Part shown: piece after piece, positions 9,231 through 17,278 of the stretch
How the letters are laid out: every line of letters begins with the position of its first letter
Position numbering within the stretch: position 1 is the stretch's first letter
Source: Nitrospira sp.
GTDB lineage: Bacteria; Nitrospirota; Nitrospiria; Nitrospirales; Nitrospiraceae
Direction of reading: 5' to 3'
Assembly (NCBI GenBank): GCA_030692565.1
Contig: JAUYAO010000041.1
Span: 124,001 to 188,000, forward strand
DNA length: 64,000 bases
Translations under genes and position numbers: made by a program
The notes under the pieces: model-generated
The model's database searches: none
The model's input: the letters and a program-made list of their open reading frames with translations, nothing else
Told to the model about the DNA's origin: nothing

Positions 9231-10037
9231 ATGAACAGAAAACCGACGAAACCAGACAGCCCCGCCCACGCTCAGTCGCCACCGATTCCTGCAGGCGCGG
9301 CTGCACCCGATGATGCCAAGCGGGTGACCTTGGACCGCCTCTTCTCAAAACTGGGATTGGCCAGCCGAACCGTCGCCCAGGAATGGATTCGTGCTGGACG
9401 GGTCCGTATCAATGATCGCGTGGTCCGCACGACGGAGACCTGGGTCGCCTGGCCCGGCGACTGCGTGTCGCTCGACGAGCAGCCGATTCAACCAAGCACA
9501 CCACGATTCGTGCTCTTTCACAAACCGAAGAGCGTGGTGACGACGCGCCAGGATGAGAAAGGCCGAACGACTATTTTCGATGTCCTTCCCGAAGAACTGC
9601 AGACACTCCATGCGGTCGGACGACTGGATCAAGCCACCAGCGGGCTGCTCTTATTGACGAACGACACCACCCTCTCCAGCTTTCTCACCGATCCGGCCAA
9701 CCGGGTCACACGCCGCTATCTGGTCACGGTACGCGGGGAAGTCACAGAAGAAACCCGCCAGGACAGTCTTACCGGCCTTACGGACGAAGGGGAGCTGTTG
9801 CATTGCGAGAGCGTGACGGTTCAGAAGCGCTCAGGACGGGAATCGCATCTCGACGTGACGCTGACGGAGGGAAAAAACCGGGAGATCCGGCGGCTCTTCA
9901 AAGCACTCGGACATGAAGTGATCCGGCTGCGGCGCATTCAATTCGGGCCCTTCGTCATAGACGATCTGCCGCCCGGTGCCTGGCGTGAAATCCCGATCAC
10001 AGAAGCAAGAGCCGCACTGTACCCCCAACCCTCGTAA
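9231..10037 (+). CDS. S4-domain pseudouridine synthase of the RsuA/RluB family
   Basis: Converts a specific uridine of rRNA to pseudouridine. It has an N-terminal Pro/Ala-rich extension (1-30), an S4 RNA-binding domain (about 33-80) and a catalytic domain with the family motif GRLDQATSGLLLLTND, whose Asp is residue 133. The C-terminal KNREIRRLFKALGHEVIRLRR segment is typical of the RsuA/RluB/RluE/RluF group. Which subgroup, and therefore which rRNA position, cannot be decided by eye. ATG 9231 is used; no strong ribosome-binding site is visible. Confidence 0.88.
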   Translation: MNRKPTKPDSPAHAQSPPIPAGAAAPDDAKRVTLDRLFSKLGLASRTVAQEWIRAGRVRINDRVVRTTETWVAWPGDCVSLDEQPIQPSTPRFVLFHKPKSVVTTRQDEKGRTTIFDVLPEELQTLHAVGRLDQATSGLLLLTNDTTLSSFLTDPANRVTRRYLVTVRGEVTEETRQDSLTGLTDEGELLHCESVTVQKRSGRESHLDVTLTEGKNREIRRLFKALGHEVIRLRRIQFGPFVIDDLPPGAWREIPITEARAALYPQPS

Positions 10038-10108
10038 GAGCGGTCCGCGAACACATGGCAGCAAAAGTTTTTGGCTCTTCCGCCTATAAGGCCTACGCCT
10101 TCTCCCTA

Positions 10109-10225
10109 CCTCCCCTTTGTAAGGGGAGGAAAGGAGAGGTAGAGATTCTCACGCTGCTGCACCAAGCTGGTCATGGCCACCGGAAGATTCAACCTCCCCT
10201 GGCCCCTCCTTACCAAGGAGGGGGA
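10109..10225. repeat. Composite palindromic intergenic repeat, copy 2
   Basis: Same two-palindrome architecture as at 2571-2705: CCTCCCCTT-TGT-AAGGGGAGG at 10109-10129 and CCCCTCCTT-ACC-AAGGAGGGG at 10203-10223. The intervening sequence shares CTGCTGC, a GGC-ACCGGAAGATTCAACCTCCC block and a GAGGTAGAGA tail after the first palindrome. It fills most of the gap between two convergent genes. Confidence 0.8.
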
Positions 10226-10320
10226 TCATCTGGGATAGCGGGCAGCAATCCGAGCATACAACCCCGTGCTGTTCCTCTCACGTCACGAAACCAGGAAACA
10301 CCAGTTTTTTCATTCGCCCG

Positions 10321-10731
10321 TCAATATCCGCGCCCGGTGCTGCCGCCGCGGCCCATCCGGTCCAGGGGAAGCGCTTCGAATCGAGACTTGAGATCGGGAT
10401 GCGCCGCGAGGAAATTCTTCACGCCCGCGTCATCGGCGAACACATCTTTACTGCGCCCGCGATACTCTTCGATCGTCAGTCCGTGCTTCGACAGCAGCGC
10501 GCTGAGCTTCGTATTGATATCCGCGCCCATTTCTTTCATCTGCTCGGGCGACGGCCGCTGTCCCTGGCCGAACTGCTCCCCGCCCTTGAAATAGTTCGTC
10601 ATCATCTCGCCGATCTCAATCCGCGCCTTCACGAACTTTTCGATATCGGCCGGCTCCGCCGCCAGACCGCGGCCTGCGAATAATGCAACACCCAGAACCA
10701 TTGCCAGCATGACCCGTGTCTTTGTCATCAC
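10321..10731 (-). CDS. Hypothetical exported helical protein, 136 aa
   Basis: A signal peptide (MMTKTRVMLAMVLGVALFAG, cleavage likely after GLAA) is followed by a small, highly charged, mostly alpha-helical protein ending in an Arg/Gly-rich tail. The segment around residues 40-75 (YFKGGEQFGQGQ, PEQMKEMGADI) and the NFLAAHPDL segment recall other small periplasmic helical proteins, but no family can be named. Two adjacent ATG codons leave the start uncertain by one residue. A monocistronic minus-strand gene. Confidence 0.6.
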   Translation of the reverse strand: MMTKTRVMLAMVLGVALFAGRGLAAEPADIEKFVKARIEIGEMMTNYFKGGEQFGQGQRPSPEQMKEMGADINTKLSALLSKHGLTIEEYRGRSKDVFADDAGVKNFLAAHPDLKSRFEALPLDRMGRGGSTGRGY

Positions 10732-10829
10732 AATGTCCTTTCAGCAATTACCGGTATCCAGTGAACCGGCAGACTGCAATATGACACCCCTGTCGGGCAT
10801 CGCCGACGGGCAATACGAATAATCCCTCG

Positions 10830-11108
10830 CTAGGTGGGGATGTCCCTGGTCCCGTCGTACGACATGCGGGACTGGAATGACACCTTGACCGTATCGCCGT
10901 CCTTCACCACCGTATCTTCGGTGCCGACCTTTTTATTTACAGAAATAAGGGCTTCCCGGCTGTCGATAAAACGAAGCAGCGGGCCAAGGCTCTCGGCGTT
11001 CGCCTCGATCAACTTTCTCACCGTCGTCGGCTCCGCCGACTCGATGGAGAATTCATTCTCCCCTGTCGCTTCTTGAATGACCCTCCCGAATACCAATACG
11101 GTAACCAT
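10830..11108 (-). CDS. MoaD/ThiS-like ubiquitin-fold protein lacking the C-terminal diglycine
   Basis: A 92-residue protein with the ubiquitin-like beta-grasp pattern of MoaD/ThiS (N-terminal MVTVLVFGRV strand, ISVNKKV, DGDTVKVSFQSR). Sulfur-carrier members end in Gly-Gly, which is thiocarboxylated. Here the chain continues past that point and ends DGTRDIPT with no diglycine, so it is unlikely to act as a normal sulfur carrier. It lies about 100 bases downstream of the dihaem gene on the same strand. A regulatory or structural role is possible but not shown. Confidence 0.65.
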   Translation of the reverse strand: MVTVLVFGRVIQEATGENEFSIESAEPTTVRKLIEANAESLGPLLRFIDSREALISVNKKVGTEDTVVKDGDTVKVSFQSRMSYDGTRDIPT

Positions 11109-11213
11109 AATTCCTCGTTCTTTGCCTGACGTCCGTTACATGTATGGTATAGCACAAACCTGCCGACTACTTTTTGATGCCTACGCCAGTCCCCTCTGCG
11201 AATTCCCTGCTTC

Positions 11214-11447
11214 TCACCTGGCGTGGCAGCGGAAACAATCCTGCCGTCTGGGGTGGCGATCCCGCAGCGGTTTGGCAGCGCCGGCCTGATGGCAGGTGAC
11301 GCAACCTTTCTCAACCGTGACAGCCTGATGAGCTTCGTTCTTAGGAACAACCGGGTTGCGATCTTTGGGGGTCGGCAGCAACGACACGCCCACGACAACC
11401 GCGACGGCGAAGAGAACGAACCACCAATCGACTTTTCGCAACTTCAT
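11214..11447 (-). CDS. Small membrane-anchored dihaem c-type cytochrome
   Basis: A 77-residue protein with one N-terminal transmembrane helix (about 8-25) and two CxxCH haem-attachment motifs, CVTCH (49-53) and CFRCH (71-75). His40 and His65 could be distal ligands. Its start overlaps the stop of the upstream FAD/Fe-S oxidase by 4 bases (ATGA, 11444-11447), so the two are translationally coupled. The natural inference is that it passes electrons from the oxidase to the membrane chain. It is much smaller than NapC/NrfH proteins. Confidence 0.8.
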   Translation of the reverse strand: MKLRKVDWWFVLFAVAVVVGVSLLPTPKDRNPVVPKNEAHQAVTVEKGCVTCHQAGAAKPLRDRHPRRQDCFRCHAR

Positions 11448-14290
11448 GAATGGGGTATTCCTTTGTTCCGCTCCGCTGCCTCATAGGCCTCGTTCAGCAA
11501 CTGCGCCACATGTTTCACCTCAACCCGTTCCCGCAATCCATTCTTGAGCTGGATCATACAGGCGGGGCAACTGGTCGCCACGACTTCCGCCCCGACCTGT
11601 TCGACGGCCCTGGTTTTGCGCTCCAGGATTTTTTGCGAGGTGTCGTAATCCTTCACGATGAACGTCCCCGCTCCCCCGGCGCAGCGGTCGGCATCGGGCA
11701 TCTCGACATAGTTAAGACCTGGCAACGACGCCAGAATCTTGCGCGGTTCTTTCGTCACCCCGGCGGCCCGGAGGTGGCAGGAGGAATGGTACGTGACGCA
11801 TTTGGTGCGCGACGCGGCCTGCGCCATGGGCGGATGGAGCGGGGATCGCGCCACGAATTCGGCGATATGCGCGACCTTCTTCGCCAGATGTTCCGCCTGG
11901 CGCCGCTCGTCGCCGTCGGGGAAGAGCGTAGGATAATCTTTCAGCATCAGCGTGCAGGACGCGCAACCGGTCACGATCGTCTCATAAGACGCAAACGAGG
12001 CGATATTGAACCGAGCCCCCTCGCGAGTCAGCTCTTGATGTCCATAGGTTTGGATCGGCGTCCCGGAACAACGCTGCGGCGGCATGGCCGGCTCGACTCC
12101 ATGCTTCCGCAAGACCCCGATGACGGCGTCTCCGACCCCGTCATCAAAATAATTCGCCGCGCAGCCGTGGAAATACGCGACGCTGCCAGGCGCAGGCTGC
12201 GCGCCAGGCTGAGGGATCAATGCCGCGTGCCGCTCACGCAGTTGTATGGGAGCAATGCGCGGCAACAACAACTCATGAGGCAGCTTGGCTGTCGGCGCGA
12301 GAGCCTTGAGCGCCAGCGCGGCTCCCCACTCCATAATCCGTCGGACAACCGGCCGATCCCACAGGCGTTGAGTGCGTCCCAGAAACTTGAGGAACGGCTC
12401 AAACGACGTTCCTCGTGCCTGCCAGCGAAAAATCCATCCGGTCAGGCGATTGGGATGCTCGGCCCGCTTCTTCAGAATAAGCTCCGACACATCGACGCCG
12501 GCAGGACATGCCGTCCGGCAGGATTTACAATTCACGCAAGCCTCGACCACCCGCTTGGAATTGAGGTAACTGTAGTCCGTTGACGTCACAATCTCGAACC
12601 AGCCGCGTGAGCTCATGTCCTCTGACTGGAAGACGTCATAGACCGGACAGACCGCGTTGCACTTCGCGCAGGTCGCGCAGGACTTCGAGAGCCTGGGGTA
12701 GTCGATATGCTCGGTGAAGGACGCGTCGCTGATCTTGATGCCGGGATTCAGCACGCCGGTGGGGTCAAAACTCTTTTTGACCTGCACAAACAGCCCGTAG
12801 AGCTCCTCGCCGAACATCTTCCTGACGTACTCAGCCCGCACACGGCCGTCGCCGTGTTCTCCGCAGATAGACCCGCTAAAGCGGTCCAATACCGTCGAAT
12901 GAATCTCGCGATAGGCCTGCACCATCTTGTCGAAATCCTGGCGATCGTTGACGTCGAGCAGCGGGACGATATGCGCGTTGCCGTTCCCGATATGACCGAA
13001 AATCGCCACCGGCACCTTCTGTCCGGAAAAATACTCTTCCAGATAGTGGATCAGCTCGCTGATCCGCTCCGCCCGTACGACCACATCATCCACAAAATTG
13101 ATCGGCTTCTTGCGCGGATCGAATCGATAGAGGGTGGGATAGAGGGCTTTGCGCGCCTTCCACAATTGCTCACGCTGCTCAGGATCAAACGCCAGCGTCA
13201 GGTCAGCCGCGAGTCGGAACGGCCGGCAGACGGCTGCCATCTGCTCCGCCCGTTCATGCAGATCTACCGCGAGCGAGTCGGCATCGAGTTCAGCAAGCAA
13301 GGTGGCCGCCGCATCAGAGGGAATCCCATGCTTGGCGCGACCGATCAGGTCGAGCGTGTTGGCGTCCATGACTTCGAGCGCACTGGGCTGAAGGGCCAGC
13401 AACAGCGGGACAGCCGCCCCGACATCCTCCAGATGCCGGAAATGGATCAAGGCCGTGAGCGTCGCTTTCGGTTTCTCGACCAGCCGGAGCGTGGCTTCGC
13501 TTATGACTCCAAGCGTGCCTTCGCTCCCGACCAGAAGCTTCGGCAAATCGAACTGCCCGTGAGCCAACCCGTCAACCAGGCCAAACAAGTTATATCCGCA
13601 GCTATTCTTACTGACCGTCGGGCGCCTGCCGTTGATCAAATCGGCATGAGACTGCGCCAGAACCAGCACGTCCCGCAGGGCCGGGATCGTCGAAAGGAGC
13701 CGTTCCAAGGTCGGATCGTTCAGCGCGTAGGATTTCGCCTCCAGCCACGTTCCCGACTCCAGGCACAACCTGAGTCGATGCACATTGTCCTTCACCGACC
13801 CATAGCGCAGTGTGTGCGGCCCGGATGAATTATTCGCCAACATCCCGCCGAGCTTGCACATGTCGCCGCTGGACGGATCGGGCCCGAACAAGAGCCCCTG
13901 CCGGGCCAGCTGTTTATTCAATTCCGCCAGGACGATGCCCGGTTGCACCCGCGCCCACCGTTCTTCGCGATTGATTTCCAGAATCCGGTTCAACCGCGAC
14001 ACGTCGAGAATGATCCCGCTCCCGACGGCCGACCCGGTGAGATTGGTCCCGGCCGCGCGCGGCGTGAGCGGAATGCCGCGAGACCGGGCATAGCGGAGGG
14101 TCTTCGCGATGTCGTCCTCGGACTCCACCAGCACCACGGCCTGCGGCACCACCCGGTAAATGCTGGCATCGACGGCATAGGCCGTCTTGGTGGGGAAATC
14201 GTCTTTGACTTTCTCGGACCCGAGTTGGGCTCGGAGATCAGCGGCGATCGCTCGCGATCGGTCTGGAAGAATGAGGGTTGGCGCAGTCAT
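11444..14290 (-). CDS. FAD-linked 2-hydroxyacid oxidase fused to a GlcF-like Fe-S module
   Basis: A 948-residue fusion. The N-terminal FAD_binding_4 domain (RAAGTNLTGSAVGSG) and FAD-oxidase C-terminal domain resemble GlcD/D-lactate dehydrogenase. Two 4Fe-4S motifs follow at about residues 533-545 (CATCAKCNAVCPVYD) and 583-597 (CVNCKSCRTACPAGVD). Two CCG-type cysteine domains of the GlcF/HdrB kind complete it. It probably oxidises D-lactate or glycolate and feeds electrons to the coupled dihaem protein. Substrate cannot be told from sequence. Its first 93 codons and leader are duplicated at 15262-15588. Confidence 0.88.
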   Translation of the reverse strand: MTAPTLILPDRSRAIAADLRAQLGSEKVKDDFPTKTAYAVDASIYRVVPQAVVLVESEDDIAKTLRYARSRGIPLTPRAAGTNLTGSAVGSGIILDVSRLNRILEINREERWARVQPGIVLAELNKQLARQGLLFGPDPSSGDMCKLGGMLANNSSGPHTLRYGSVKDNVHRLRLCLESGTWLEAKSYALNDPTLERLLSTIPALRDVLVLAQSHADLINGRRPTVSKNSCGYNLFGLVDGLAHGQFDLPKLLVGSEGTLGVISEATLRLVEKPKATLTALIHFRHLEDVGAAVPLLLALQPSALEVMDANTLDLIGRAKHGIPSDAAATLLAELDADSLAVDLHERAEQMAAVCRPFRLAADLTLAFDPEQREQLWKARKALYPTLYRFDPRKKPINFVDDVVVRAERISELIHYLEEYFSGQKVPVAIFGHIGNGNAHIVPLLDVNDRQDFDKMVQAYREIHSTVLDRFSGSICGEHGDGRVRAEYVRKMFGEELYGLFVQVKKSFDPTGVLNPGIKISDASFTEHIDYPRLSKSCATCAKCNAVCPVYDVFQSEDMSSRGWFEIVTSTDYSYLNSKRVVEACVNCKSCRTACPAGVDVSELILKKRAEHPNRLTGWIFRWQARGTSFEPFLKFLGRTQRLWDRPVVRRIMEWGAALALKALAPTAKLPHELLLPRIAPIQLRERHAALIPQPGAQPAPGSVAYFHGCAANYFDDGVGDAVIGVLRKHGVEPAMPPQRCSGTPIQTYGHQELTREGARFNIASFASYETIVTGCASCTLMLKDYPTLFPDGDERRQAEHLAKKVAHIAEFVARSPLHPPMAQAASRTKCVTYHSSCHLRAAGVTKEPRKILASLPGLNYVEMPDADRCAGGAGTFIVKDYDTSQKILERKTRAVEQVGAEVVATSCPACMIQLKNGLRERVEVKHVAQLLNEAYEAAERNKGIPHS

Positions 14291-14338
14291 AGTTCAAGCG
14301 TGGGGCATTCTAGACGGACAGAGAGAGAGAGAACAAGG
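14012..14338. repeat. Direct repeat, original copy (5' end and leader of the FAD oxidase gene)
   Basis: This block aligns base for base, at a constant offset of 1250, with 15262-15588, without gaps. I count roughly a dozen differences over about 280 aligned bases, i.e. about 96 % identity. The homology covers the first 93 codons and about 48 bases upstream of the start and stops at a GA-rich run (14320-14332). The toxin-antitoxin-like pair lies between the two copies. Confidence 0.9.
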
Positions 14339-14504
14339 GTATGATTATGGGCTCACCGCTTGCCTCCTCACCGTCATGCAACGACTCACCTCTTTTCTCC
14401 AAGCCAGCCTTGCACGTTGCCATTGATCGCTGTAGACTTTCGTTATCTAGTGGGGACAGCGGAGTTGGACCAATTCCCTGCCTAGTAGGATAAATTGATT
14501 CTGC

Positions 14505-14828
14505 ATGACCATAGAAGACATCCGATATCGCATTCTCAGCGGGCATTACCTCATTTCCTTTACGCATACGGAGAAACTGCGCCGTCGAAAAATTTCCCTG
14601 ACAACTATCGAAGACGCGATTCGGAACGGGACCATCATCGAAGACTACCCGAATGATCCCCGAGGTCCTTCATGCCTCATTCATGGCCTCACACAGGAAA
14701 GACGGCCTATTCATGTGGTATGCGGACGAATCGACCGCGAGGAGATATTAATCATTACAGCGTATGAACCGAGCCTCGAAGAATGGGAACCCGACTGGCG
14801 AACGAGAAGGAAAGGCGGTGCACAATGA
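14505..14828 (+). CDS. DUF4258-type protein, putative toxin of a YgiT-linked pair
   Basis: A 107-residue protein resembling the DUF4258 family: MTIEDIRYRI start, SFTHTEKLRRRKIS, then a beta-rich core (IHVVCGRIDREEILIITAYEP) ending EWEPDWRTRRK. Members are commonly encoded directly upstream of a YgiT/MqsA-type zinc-finger protein, as here, and are suspected RNase-like toxins related to the RelE/MqsR fold. The stop overlaps the start of the next gene by 4 bases. An AT-rich stretch with GATAAA (14489-14494) just upstream may hold its promoter. Toxicity is an inference from context. Confidence 0.8.
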   Translation: MTIEDIRYRILSGHYLISFTHTEKLRRRKISLTTIEDAIRNGTIIEDYPNDPRGPSCLIHGLTQERRPIHVVCGRIDREEILIITAYEPSLEEWEPDWRTRRKGGAQ

Positions 14829-15061
14829 CCACATCCTGCTATTTCTGCAAAGGAACCGTCGTGCAACAACCCACCACTGTAGACTTCTGGTGGGGAGACG
14901 ATCTCAAGATTATTGAAAACGTCCCAGCAGGAGTGTGCACGCAATGCGGGGAACGATACTTCGACGCCCCCGTCTACAAACAGATGGAACGCCTCACGAA
15001 GGGAACAAGCACAACGATCCGGCAATTATCCGTAGACGTCGTCCGATACTCCGCCGCGTAA
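14825..15061 (+). CDS. YgiT-type zinc-finger protein, putative antitoxin
   Basis: A 78-residue protein with two CxxC pairs (CYFC near residue 5 and CTQC near residue 39), the zinc ribbon of the YgiT/MqsA N-terminal domain. It lacks the C-terminal helix-turn-helix of full MqsA, as is common for DUF4258-linked partners. ATG 14825 overlaps the upstream TGA (ATGA). It is expected to neutralise the DUF4258 protein. An in-frame start further upstream at 14783 lies inside the toxin gene and is rejected. Confidence 0.82.
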   Translation: MTTSCYFCKGTVVQQPTTVDFWWGDDLKIIENVPAGVCTQCGERYFDAPVYKQMERLTKGTSTTIRQLSVDVVRYSAA

Positions 15062-15261
15062 GCGACTTGACCGCGTCCCGATCGATACGAAGAACTGCTC
15101 CCCTTACATGCCGATCAACGTCACCGCGAAATTCTCAACAAGATCCTGGCACGCCTCCGGAACTGTCTCCCGAGAATCGCATACCCACCATGAGCAACGA
15201 CAAGCCGCCGCGCTTGCCGCAAAACCGCAATGTTTGATTGCAAGACCCGACCCTATACATC
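15062..15261. other. Short intergenic stretch between the zinc-finger gene and the duplicated fragment
   Basis: Two hundred bases with no supported gene, repeat or clear promoter. The homology of the duplicated block starts at about 15262. Confidence 0.4.
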
Positions 15262-15588
15262 GTTCCCGTTCCCGATCGCCGACCCGGTGAGATTGGTCCC
15301 GGCGGCGCGCGGCGTAAGGGGAATACCGCGAGACCGGGCATAGCGGATGGTCTTCGCGATGTCGTCCTCGGACTCCACCAGCACCACCGCCTGCGGCACC
15401 ATCCGATAAATACTGGCATCGACGGCATAGGCCGTCTTGGTGGGGAAATCGTCTTTGACTTTCTCGGACCCGAGTTGGGCCCGGAGATCAGCCGCGATCG
15501 CTCGCGATCGGTCTGGAAGAATGAGGGTTGGCGCAGTCATAGTTCAAGCGTGGGGCATTCTAGACGGACTGTGCGGGAGAGAACAAGC
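15262..15588 (-). pseudogene. Truncated duplicate of the FAD oxidase 5' end
   Basis: Reading on the minus strand from ATG 15540 gives the same N-terminus as the intact oxidase for about 92 residues, with a few substitutions. It then runs out of homology at the SAIGNGND segment and hits a stop. The leader is duplicated as well (to 15588). It is not a functional oxidase but may still carry the oxidase promoter. It was probably formed by duplication when the intervening toxin-antitoxin-like segment arrived. Confidence 0.88.
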
Positions 15589-16185
15589 TGTCGGGCATGA
15601 GGCGAGGGGCCAGAGGTCAGGGTGATGGGTCGAGGAGAAATTCTTCGTTAGCCAATGGCGTCGGATCGACGAACCCGCCGTTCAAGAAATAGGGACATTG
15701 CGTGCCCCCACCCACAGGCTGACTGGACGGAGTTCTTGCTACGGATCGGACAGGAGCTGCCGCCGCGGCGATGGCATAACGCAACGTCGAGCAATGGCCC
15801 CACCCTTATGACCAGGTTTCACGTTCTTCGGCACTCATGTGTCTATAGGTTCTCGTTGGCACGGCAACACCCTACCCCCTCCGGGCGTGAAGTGTTGCAC
15901 TTGGAGTGAGATCTCAAGAATTTTAATAAATTAGTGAGAAGGGGGCTCAAAACATGGAAATGATTGGCATGGATAGAACTCCTTATCACCTCGCAACCTG
16001 CTGTCGCCTAACCAAGCGGCATCAGGATTTTCCTCGACGGGGCCCGCCGTGTCAACAACAGTTCCTCAGTGGTTCAGGAAGATCAGCAGCGGGTAAGAGT
16101 GACGTCGGAAGCGACTACACGTAAGCTCCCCTGTCAAGGAGACAGTTTCACAGGAGAACTTCGGGCTTCAAGTTGGGCCCGATAC
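15589..16185. other. Gene-free accessory stretch
   Basis: About 600 bases with several short frames but no recognisable protein. The base composition is patchy, with an AT-rich run at about 15920-15945, suggesting decayed mobile DNA. Nothing can be assigned. Confidence 0.4.
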
Positions 16186-16238
16186 GGGACAAAGAGATGG
16201 GGTCGGGACAAAGAGATGGGGGACAAAGAGATGGGGTC
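16186..16238. repeat. Short tandem repeat before the transposase remnant
   Basis: Three head-to-tail units beginning GGGACAAAGAGATGG lie at 16186, 16205 and 16220; units one and three continue GGTC. The last unit runs directly into the leader of the transposase remnant. Confidence 0.8.
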
Positions 16239-16243
16239 GTTGC

Positions 16244-16272
16244 TTGACTTTGCACTGCCACCCTCCTACCCT
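16244..16272 (+). promoter_or_regulatory. Promoter-like leader of the RAYT remnant
   Basis: TTGACT (16244-16249), 17-base spacer, TACCCT (16267-16272), eight bases before the remnant's ATG at 16281. The same arrangement recurs at 17298-17326, and a poorer copy lies near 16617-16645. Conservation between copies rather than fit to consensus is the main support. Confidence 0.4.
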
Positions 16273-16280
16273 CCCGCCTC

Positions 16281-16620
16281 ATGGCCCGCCAACTGCGATT
16301 GGAATATCCCGGCGCCTTACCACCTGACCGCCCGCGGCAACGAGCAGCAGCCCGTCTTTCACGATGTCACCGACCGACAGCATTTCCTGAAACTATTTGG
16401 CAGAGAAATTCTCCAGCAGCACTGGCGGTGCTATGCCTATTGACTGATAGGGAATCATTATCATCGGCTCATGGACACACCCGAACCGAATCTGAGCCGC
16501 GGCATGCGGCGGCTGAATGGCAGGGCTATACACAGCGCGCTTCAACTGGCGGCATCAACGCGTCGGCCATCTCTTGCAAGGGCGATTCAAAAGCATCCTG
16601 GTCTAGATCTTGGCCTAGGG
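16281..16620 (+). pseudogene. Decayed REP-associated tyrosine transposase (RAYT, Y1 family)
   Basis: Starting at ATG 16281 (MARQLRLEYPGA) the sequence encodes a RAYT but is broken. There is a small deletion after GA, after which YHLTARGNEQQPVFHDVTD continues in another frame. A TGA stop (16441-16443) stands before LIGNHYHRLMDTPEPNLSRG. A further frameshift follows, then YTQRF-type, GHLLQGRFKSILV text. GNHYH is the family's HUH-like motif. The C-terminal part is missing. RAYTs mobilise REP palindromes; this copy cannot make active enzyme. Confidence 0.85.
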
Positions 16621-16700
16621 TCGTTGCTTGATTTGGCACGACCCTGCTATCCCTCGGCGAGCGCGCTGAAGAGACAGGAGGCGCTGAACCGATGCCGTGC

Positions 16701-16955
16701 CTACCGCTTATAGATCTCTCGTCGGTGTCCCACGCGCAGAATTACAACCTGGCCTCCTTCCAGATCGAAGACGACGCGATAATCACCGATGCGAAATCGG
16801 TAGGAGCCCAATTCCGATTGCTTGAGAGGCTCGGCGTACTTGAGAGGATCGGATTCGTAACGGAGGAGAGTTTTCCCTATGCGCTGCTTTACCTTCAAAT
16901 CAAGCGCATCGATATCCCGGATCGCCCGGTGTGTGTAGACCAACCGGTATTTCAC
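16701..16955 (-). CDS. RelE/ParE-family toxin
   Basis: An 84-residue protein with the RelE/ParE pattern: KYRLVYTHRAIRDIDAL, a basic helix, a central YRFRIGDYRVVFDLEG strand pair and the C-terminal ILRVGHRREIYKR. RelE members cleave ribosome-bound mRNA; ParE members poison gyrase; this one has the RelE-like C-terminus. It starts at GTG 16955, overlapping the antitoxin stop by 4 bases (GTGA). Translational coupling after the antitoxin is the usual arrangement for such modules. Confidence 0.88.
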   Translation of the reverse strand: MKYRLVYTHRAIRDIDALDLKVKQRIGKTLLRYESDPLKYAEPLKQSELGSYRFRIGDYRVVFDLEGGQVVILRVGHRREIYKR

Positions 16956-17152
16956 CGGCCAAAGACCTCGTGGTGGGGCTTTACTTTCCCCGTCTTGAAA
17001 TCTCGTCGCGCCTCCCGAATGCTCTGAAGATACTCCGGAGAGGTCGCGGCAATGAGATCTTCCAAGAACACTCGTCTGACAGACTTCCTCATGCCTTTGA
17101 CCGCTCTGATGATCGTCTCCTGACTGACTTCCATTTTGACGGCAGCCGGCAT
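16952..17152 (-). CDS. Antitoxin of the RelE-type pair
   Basis: A 66-residue protein immediately upstream of the toxin: MPAAVKMEVSQETIIRAVKG, then an amphipathic helix and a basic tail (RRDFKTGKVKPHHEVFGR). Small size, position and coupling mark it as the antitoxin. It resembles short RelB-like or AbrB-less antitoxins seen next to RelE, but no DNA-binding motif is clear. ATG 17152 follows a GAAGGTGAATA tract that can serve as ribosome-binding site. Confidence 0.75.
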   Translation of the reverse strand: MPAAVKMEVSQETIIRAVKGMRKSVRRVFLEDLIAATSPEYLQSIREARRDFKTGKVKPHHEVFGR

Positions 17153-17278
17153 TATTCACCTTCCTTCATTCGGCCCAACAGATAGGCAGATCGCATCACT
17201 AATTCTACGATTCTATTATCGGCGAGGCCTTCGGTAGGGTCAAGCCATCGAGTTGATCGTTGCTCGCATAGCCCCTCG

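Noticed and set aside
11450-13828. Two long plus-strand frames opposite the FAD/Fe-S oxidase
   Set aside because: They lie wholly inside the oxidase gene, have Arg/Gln/His-rich shadow composition and no ribosome-binding site.
14783-14824. Longer N-terminus for the YgiT-type protein
   Set aside because: It would lie within the DUF4258 gene; ATG 14825 with a 4-base overlap is the usual coupling and places the first CxxC correctly.
15655-15909. Possible transposase fragment between the duplicated oxidase end and the RAYT remnant
   Set aside because: The reading frame has no recognisable motif, and the resemblance to insertion-sequence ends was too weak to support.
16186-16238. CRISPR-like array
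   Set aside because: The three units are directly contiguous, without spacers, and no cas gene is present.
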